This document shows, one piece after another, positions 40,660-45,278 of a DNA stretch of 45,278 nucleotides (the stretch's first letter is position 1; each line of letters begins with the position of its first letter). The stretch is from Seminavis robusta. Taxonomy: Eukaryota > Bacillariophyta > Bacillariophyceae > Naviculales > Naviculaceae. Position numbers and translations under genes: made by a program. The stretch is taken from assembly GCA_903772945.1 (NCBI GenBank), contig CAICTM010000859.1:1-45278 (forward strand). The letters run 5' to 3'. Under the pieces are notes generated by a model. It was not told where the DNA came from. It did no database searches and saw nothing but the letters and a program-made list of their open reading frames with translations.

Positions 40660-41736
40660 ACTGCCTTGGTGGTACCCAGCCTACAGCGCGATCCTGCTGT
40701 AGGCATAGCAAAAACAAATTTTTTATGTTTCATTTTAGTTTTAAGAATTTTTTGTGGTTACTGTTTTTCTTGTTGTGTTTTGTTATCTTGTTTGTGATCT
40801 GAGGGACTTTGCCTTTGCCGTTCGTTGACTTTGCGAGTTTCGAGCGAATTCTTCTTTCGCACATCCTTTCTTTCGCAGATCCTTTCTTTTGCAGATCCTC
40901 TCTGCGAAATCGAGATTCCATTGACTTAAAGATTCCATTCGAGCTTGTATGCAGGATTCCCTCCTTCTTTTATACCAGTATCAATGTTCCAGTGAGCGAG
41001 CAGGTCGTTGGAAGGTCGAGAAAGGTAGAAACACCCAGAACAAAGGGAAAGACAGGGTAACACGTAGAGCCTGGTACTCCATGTACACGGTTGTATTCCT
41101 GGTTTGTTGGAGGGGTTATACCTTTACTGTAGACTGCAACCAGTTTCGGTAGCTGTCCTGGGAATAAAAACCTTTGGTTTCTTTACAATAAGCCAGCGTA
41201 GATGATTGAAGTCTTCCTCGTGAAAGTACCTGGAAGACAGCTTTAGACGGGTAGTTGTGGTAAATATATTGTTTACTCTATTGTTTACTCTATTGTTCAC
41301 TCTCAATAATTGCATTTTAAGAAGGAAACATTTGCCACATCTACCTGAATTCCAAAGTTGGACCAACCACAACTAAAGCGGTGCATTGAACGAGCATGTT
41401 GCTCAGAAAATTAAAATTGTGGGACCCAGAAAATATACCGATGATGGCTATGGATATTTAACTAACTCAAATTTATGAGAGTACATCTTTTCGTGTCACA
41501 GTGTCCAGTACAGTCGATTTGAAAACAAAGCCCCCTGGTGGTCTTCTAGCTAGGCCGCTGACGAAACAGAAAGAGAAGCGGAAAGGTAGAGCACAATTGG
41601 ATCATTTGAGGAGCAACCCACCCTTACGTAACGTCAAGATTCGACTAGTTTGATGTGGTGTCTTCCGATAGGAATATGACATCTAAGAAGGGCATTTTTT
41701 GGTAGGGCAAAAACGGGAGCACCATACCTTTCCTTC
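40660..41736. other. intergenic, no gene seen
   Basis: T-rich 3' flank of the recombinase relic (40700-40800), then spacer. TTTCGCAGATCC-like repeats lie near 40868-40900. Three tandem 12-bp units TTGTTTACTCTA (the last variant) lie at 41269-41304. Confidence 0.5.
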
Positions 41737-42152
41737 ACCTCGGCAGTCTTGCTGCCAGAGCCCTCAACTCCTTTAATTGTTTTTCCTGCTACGGTGGTCC
41801 CTGCAGGTATAAGGGTAGGGTTAGAATACAAATAAGTCAGCAAAAACTAAATAAGTATCCTAGAATGCTGCAGCTAAAGCTATTTACATGCATCCTATTA
41901 GGGGGATATGCTTCTACCAGGAAAAACTCTAAAGCCAGCAAAAGCTATATAACTAGTATTCTAGCTAGCTATGGGAATCTGCTTCTAGCTAGGGGGATCT
42001 GCTTCTAGCTAGGTAAGCGCAAGTTAAGCACTAGCTAAGCCCTAGAGGTATCTGCTTCTAGCTAGCTAGCTACTAGCTAGTAGCTAATATGGGTACAGTA
42101 TCTGCTTCTACACTGAAACCTTTCTGCCGAGGTTACACAGCTCCGCTGGCTT
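41737..42152. mobile_element. repeat element with the same termini as the 29-kb array
   Basis: 416 bp. It starts ACCTCGGCAG (41737-41746), followed by a GGCAG...CTGCC hairpin and a (C/A)CTCCTTTAAT-like stretch. It ends with CTGCCGAGGT (42124-42133) followed by CAGCTCCGCTGGCTT, matching the order at both ends of the array at 28982-30170. The interior differs: it carries repeated (G/T)ATCTGCTTCTAGCTAG units (about 41905-42115) instead of the GGGATCCCC minisatellite and lacks the long hairpins. No coding capacity and no clear target duplication. This supports a family defined by its ends. Confidence 0.65.
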
Positions 42153-42723
42153 CATCTGTTTTCCATATAGAATGGTGACGTTGAACTTTTAAAAGATTTA
42201 GAATTTGGAGGATGAAGGAAGGTAACAGTTTGATATAACATGAAGACAAGCGTAGGACAAGTCCTACCGGATACAAAGAAAATTGCTATTTGGAAGTGGA
42301 CAGACGGTGGTAAAACAGGTACATCTGTGTCTTGTTTGTACCAGTGTGAGAAGGCGGCGTGGCCAATCACAGTCGATGCGCCGCAATCCAAGTCTGTGCT
42401 GCGAGGGCGAGGATTATGGTTGTAAATGACATGTAGCACCGGTCCTCTAAGATAAAAGACCGTATCCAAGACCGTCGGCCTAAGTTGCTTGAATCTATCC
42501 AAATCTGGCCGGTGCGCCGCAATCCAAGTCTAGCCTGCGAGGGCGAGGATTATAGTTGTAAATCACATGTAGCACCGGTCCTCTATGCGACGGGATACAG
42601 CTTACAATTCAGCTTTACAGCTTTACTATTTGCAGGCTTATTCTAGAAAATAATCAATAACTGCTCACTTATTTGGAAATACAAACTTTACATCTCTTAG
42701 ATCCCTAGACTAGTCAATGCACA
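42153..42723. other. intergenic with 74-bp direct repeat
   Basis: Two ~74-bp copies (42376-42449 and 42512-42585), few mismatches, 62 bp apart, each from TGCGCCGCAATCCAAG to ACCGGTCCTCTA. No gene seen. Confidence 0.6.
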
Positions 42724-43140
42724 ATGGTATTGTCGCATGGTAGCATGCGAGGTTATGAGATGTTACTCATTCTTGTTCTTATATGTCTATCCCTTATGGT
42801 TGTCAATGGAATGAGCTATCCCTTGATGCAGTGCCCTGAGTTTCCTCTCACAATCTTCATCGGTAGTCCTTCGCCTTATTGCAACTTAATTCCCTTGGAT
42901 TCGCTCGCAAGCAATCCCCTTGTCAACCTGCTGGATTCGCTCGTAAGCAATCCCCCTGTTGTTGATTCGCTCGAAAGCAATCGCTACGCTTTTCATCCTG
43001 TTGACGATCGTAATCTCAATGAGGATCCTATTATCCATTATTATCAATTGATCGCTGCAGGAGCCACTATTGGTACTGCTACTGTTACTGCTACTACTTA
43101 TATCCCTATCACCGGCGAAGCCCTATTGCCGCATCTCTGA
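42724..43140 (+). CDS. possible small secreted protein, 138 aa
   Basis: ORF from a true ATG to TGA. I do not recognise it. Seen: a hydrophobic N-terminal segment (~13-28, MLLILVLICLSLMVV) that could be a signal peptide or anchor, then three imperfect repeats LDSLASNP, LDSLVSNP and VDSLESN within residues ~57-88, and a Thr/Ala-rich end. The internal repeats are also visible in the DNA (GGATTCGCTCG units, 42897-42980). It sits in repeat-rich sequence upstream of a gag relic, so it could be a chance ORF or part of a mobile element. Confidence 0.3.
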   Translation: MVLSHGSMRGYEMLLILVLICLSLMVVNGMSYPLMQCPEFPLTIFIGSPSPYCNLIPLDSLASNPLVNLLDSLVSNPPVVDSLESNRYAFHPVDDRNLNEDPIIHYYQLIAAGATIGTATVTATTYIPITGEALLPHL

Positions 43141-44034
43141 GTAGATCGCAATCGATCGATCCAAGTTAACAGACTCGATAGATCTATCCAAGTTAACAGA
43201 ATTTGTCGAAAAATGAGCTCCGACTGCATATATGAGACTCGGCCTGTGTGTCATGCATTGAGTCATGCTTTCGAAGCCTGTTTGCCTCCTATTATCAGTT
43301 CGAATCTGAGTCATGCTTCAACTCCTCACTTTTTCATTAACTCGACGTACGTATCCAACAACAGCACGGAACGATTTGATCGATCGCTCCATTTGGATGC
43401 TGTTGTTGTTGGGTTACCTAGGACTGGCATTGGTCGTTTGAACTGGCTTGCAGTTGGTTTGAACCTCCTTGCAGTTGGTCGTTTACATTCGCTGTGGCAT
43501 CGCGAGCGATCGATCGCTCCGTACGATCATCCGCTTCCTTGAGGATATTGCGCTTGCGACTGTTATCCGCGTTCTTTTGTAATTCATAACTACTCAAGGG
43601 ATTCGCCAAGTCGGACCACTTGGACGATCCAAGGAGAGGATCCAAGTCTACTATAGATGTTCCACTGATCGATTGGACTCGATTTTGAGCTGGATCGATC
43701 CACAGGCGTCCTCCTTATTGTTGCCTGCTTATCTTGTTACTCGTTCTCCTATTGTTGCCATTGCGGTCCCTTCTTGTTGATTCTACTTGATGGACCTTTG
43801 ACGACGCTCTCTTCTGCCTCAGCATCTTCATCTTCAACAGCATACGCCATGCATCAGCATCCTTGTTCAGTCCACAATGGCTTCAGACAAGCCTTCTTTG
43901 AATTGATCCGATGTCATGGCTCCGATCCATTCTGATCCTCCATCTGACGCGATGCTCAGTACCATTGACGCGAGGTTTCAATTCCAGGGAGCTCCTCCAT
44001 GCACATCATGAAAACCAAAGGATGAAGACAAGCT
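43141..44034. other. GATC-rich noncoding stretch
   Basis: No credible gene; small ORFs such as 43213-43542 are low complexity. GATC tetramers are frequent, including a perfect 16-bp palindrome GAGCGATCGATCGCTC (43504-43519) and ATCCAAGTTAACAGA twice (near 43159-43201). It could be the leader or an LTR remnant of the gag element that follows. Confidence 0.4.
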
Positions 44035-45278
44035 GTGACAGAAGTGCCCTCCGCTTGGATTGTGTTTATCAACCACACTGAGCTGAAGGATCCTGGCAGG
44101 ATGGACTTGGGAAATGAACCTGCAAATATGTTTCACCCTATGCTCAGGGGGTTTTGCATGGTTAGATCGAGCCAGTTCTTAAACATCACGGACTACACTC
44201 TCCCCCCTTGGTGCCCCATTGCCCCCCAAATTTTGGTTGGAATTGGCATGCAAGAAAAGGACTGAAGGATTCCCCCAGTCTCCTATTCTCGACTTGACTG
44301 AGTCAAATTCCTCTGGGTCCCATGTTCTAGACTCTCTCATCGCCTTGGAAAGTGATGATGACTGTGCATGGAATGGAAGGGATTTTTGAGCTTGTTGTTG
44401 GTGACCTTAATACTAACACCATTAACAAATTTAATATGTTCACCTCTCCTTGGCAGGTCTCAGAATCTAAGATGGACAAATGGCATCAGGATCTCACAGT
44501 AAAAGGGGTTGGATTCATCGATGCTGGGACTCTGAAGCCACACTCGGTCTGCCAGTATGATCTAACCAACATTGCCTGGTCGGGAAAGGCTGTCTTGAAT
44601 TCTTGCACTGATGCACTCAAGGAGGAATTGAAATCATATGTCCCTCGAGCCAAGCACAATGGGCCCAGCCTTCTTCTGGCTCTTCTGCAGAAACAGAAAA
44701 TATACAGACCTCTCTCAGCAAGATTGAGACCCTCAAAGCCAAGCTTCTTCACTTGGACATCACCAAGTTCCCTGGTGAAAATGTTTCCATGATGTTGTCG
44801 ATGCAAGCAAGTCATCAAAGAGATTCGATTGAACTTTATGTCCAGTGATCCCATGCCTGAACTAACCAGCACATCCCTCAGAGGTCTTCTTGGATGTGGG
44901 TGTCCATATTTTCTGATCCAAAGTCCATGAGCTCGTTGTCAAGAGTGACATCAAGGATTTGATAGCACTATGGGAACAAACAATTGGAAGCACTTGACCT
45001 TTGAATGACTTGGATGCCTCTATCGGGTCCTCATCAACCAGAAACATATGAGCCTGCCCAACCATTGGATCCAAGACTCCCGGGCCAAAGCCTTCCAGGC
45101 CGCAATTGACAAAGCTGTTGAGGCTAAGGTCGGGAGTCTCACCCAGGATAGAACCAGTGGGTCCGCCGGCGGTGGTACCGTCCTAGTGGAGGCGCCTACT
45201 TTGATGGGGGTACGTAAGAGATTTGTTCTAGCGGTGTGGAATTGGCTGAGTGTGATGTCTTGTGGTTCCATCTTTTTT
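44035..45278 (+). pseudogene. decayed retrotransposon gag, truncated by window end
   Basis: From about 44450, three frames in succession give gag-like segments: WSGKAVLNSCTDALKEEL and SYVPRAKHNGPSLLLALL (44570-44690); then SKIETLKAKLLHLDITKFPG (about 44720-44775); then KEIRLNFMSSDPMPELTS and LRGLLGCG (about 44818-44900); then KVHELVVKSDIKDLIALWEQ, YRVLINQKHMSLP and AAIDKAVEAKV toward the edge. Each step needs a frameshift or crosses a stop (e.g. after 44995). The ORF at 44035-44265 (FINHTELKDPG) may be an earlier part. My recollection is that this pattern matches gag of LTR retrotransposons in diatoms; Copia (CoDi) versus Gypsy cannot be told without pol, which would lie beyond the window. 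Confidence 0.55.

Overview
The window looks like nuclear DNA of a diatom, most likely a raphid pennate with a large, repeat-rich genome. The clues are short GT-AG introns (75-120 nt), transmembrane leucine-rich-repeat (LRR) proteins with low-complexity N-termini, a small diatom-type orphan protein, and a decayed tyrosine-recombinase element of a kind I associate with stramenopiles. Seminavis robusta is my best guess from the LRR family; this is inference, not a database result.

Layout. 1-13700: three intronless minus-strand genes: a small orphan protein (1384-2073), a duplicated-domain Golgi-type sulfotransferase (3474-5738) and an 1843-residue protein of unknown function (6158-11689). A tRNA-like gene with a probable intron follows (11869-11973). 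13713-17362: a six-exon SNF2-family chromatin remodeller with a C-terminal PHD module, head to head with a frameshifted LRR gene (17779-18983). 20308-23523: an intact LRR receptor-like protein. 24412-24829: a 408-bp miniature LTR element (TRIM-like) with 88-bp LTRs, TG...CA ends and a CCATG target duplication. 25442-28879: a three-exon STAND/AAA-type signalling ATPase. 28982-30170: a tandem array of two ~550-bp noncoding units holding four strong hairpins and a minisatellite. 30422-32265: an LRR pseudogene nearly identical in its ectodomain to the intact copy. 33347-35873: a three-exon ABCG half-transporter. 38303-40659: a tyrosine-recombinase (Crypton-like) relic with many frameshifts. 41737-42152: a second repeat element sharing termini with the 29-kb array. 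42724-45278: a possible small secreted protein, GATC-rich sequence and a decayed retrotransposon gag running off the window edge.

The intact genes do not form an operon-like system. They cover chromatin remodelling, cell-surface recognition (LRR), an ATPase signalling scaffold, lipid or small-molecule export and glycan sulfation. Between them lies mobile and repetitive DNA, and the most novel signals are there: the miniature LTR element, the hairpin-bearing repeat family, and short TCAACAC/TGTTGA inverted repeats upstream of the LRR and ATPase genes.
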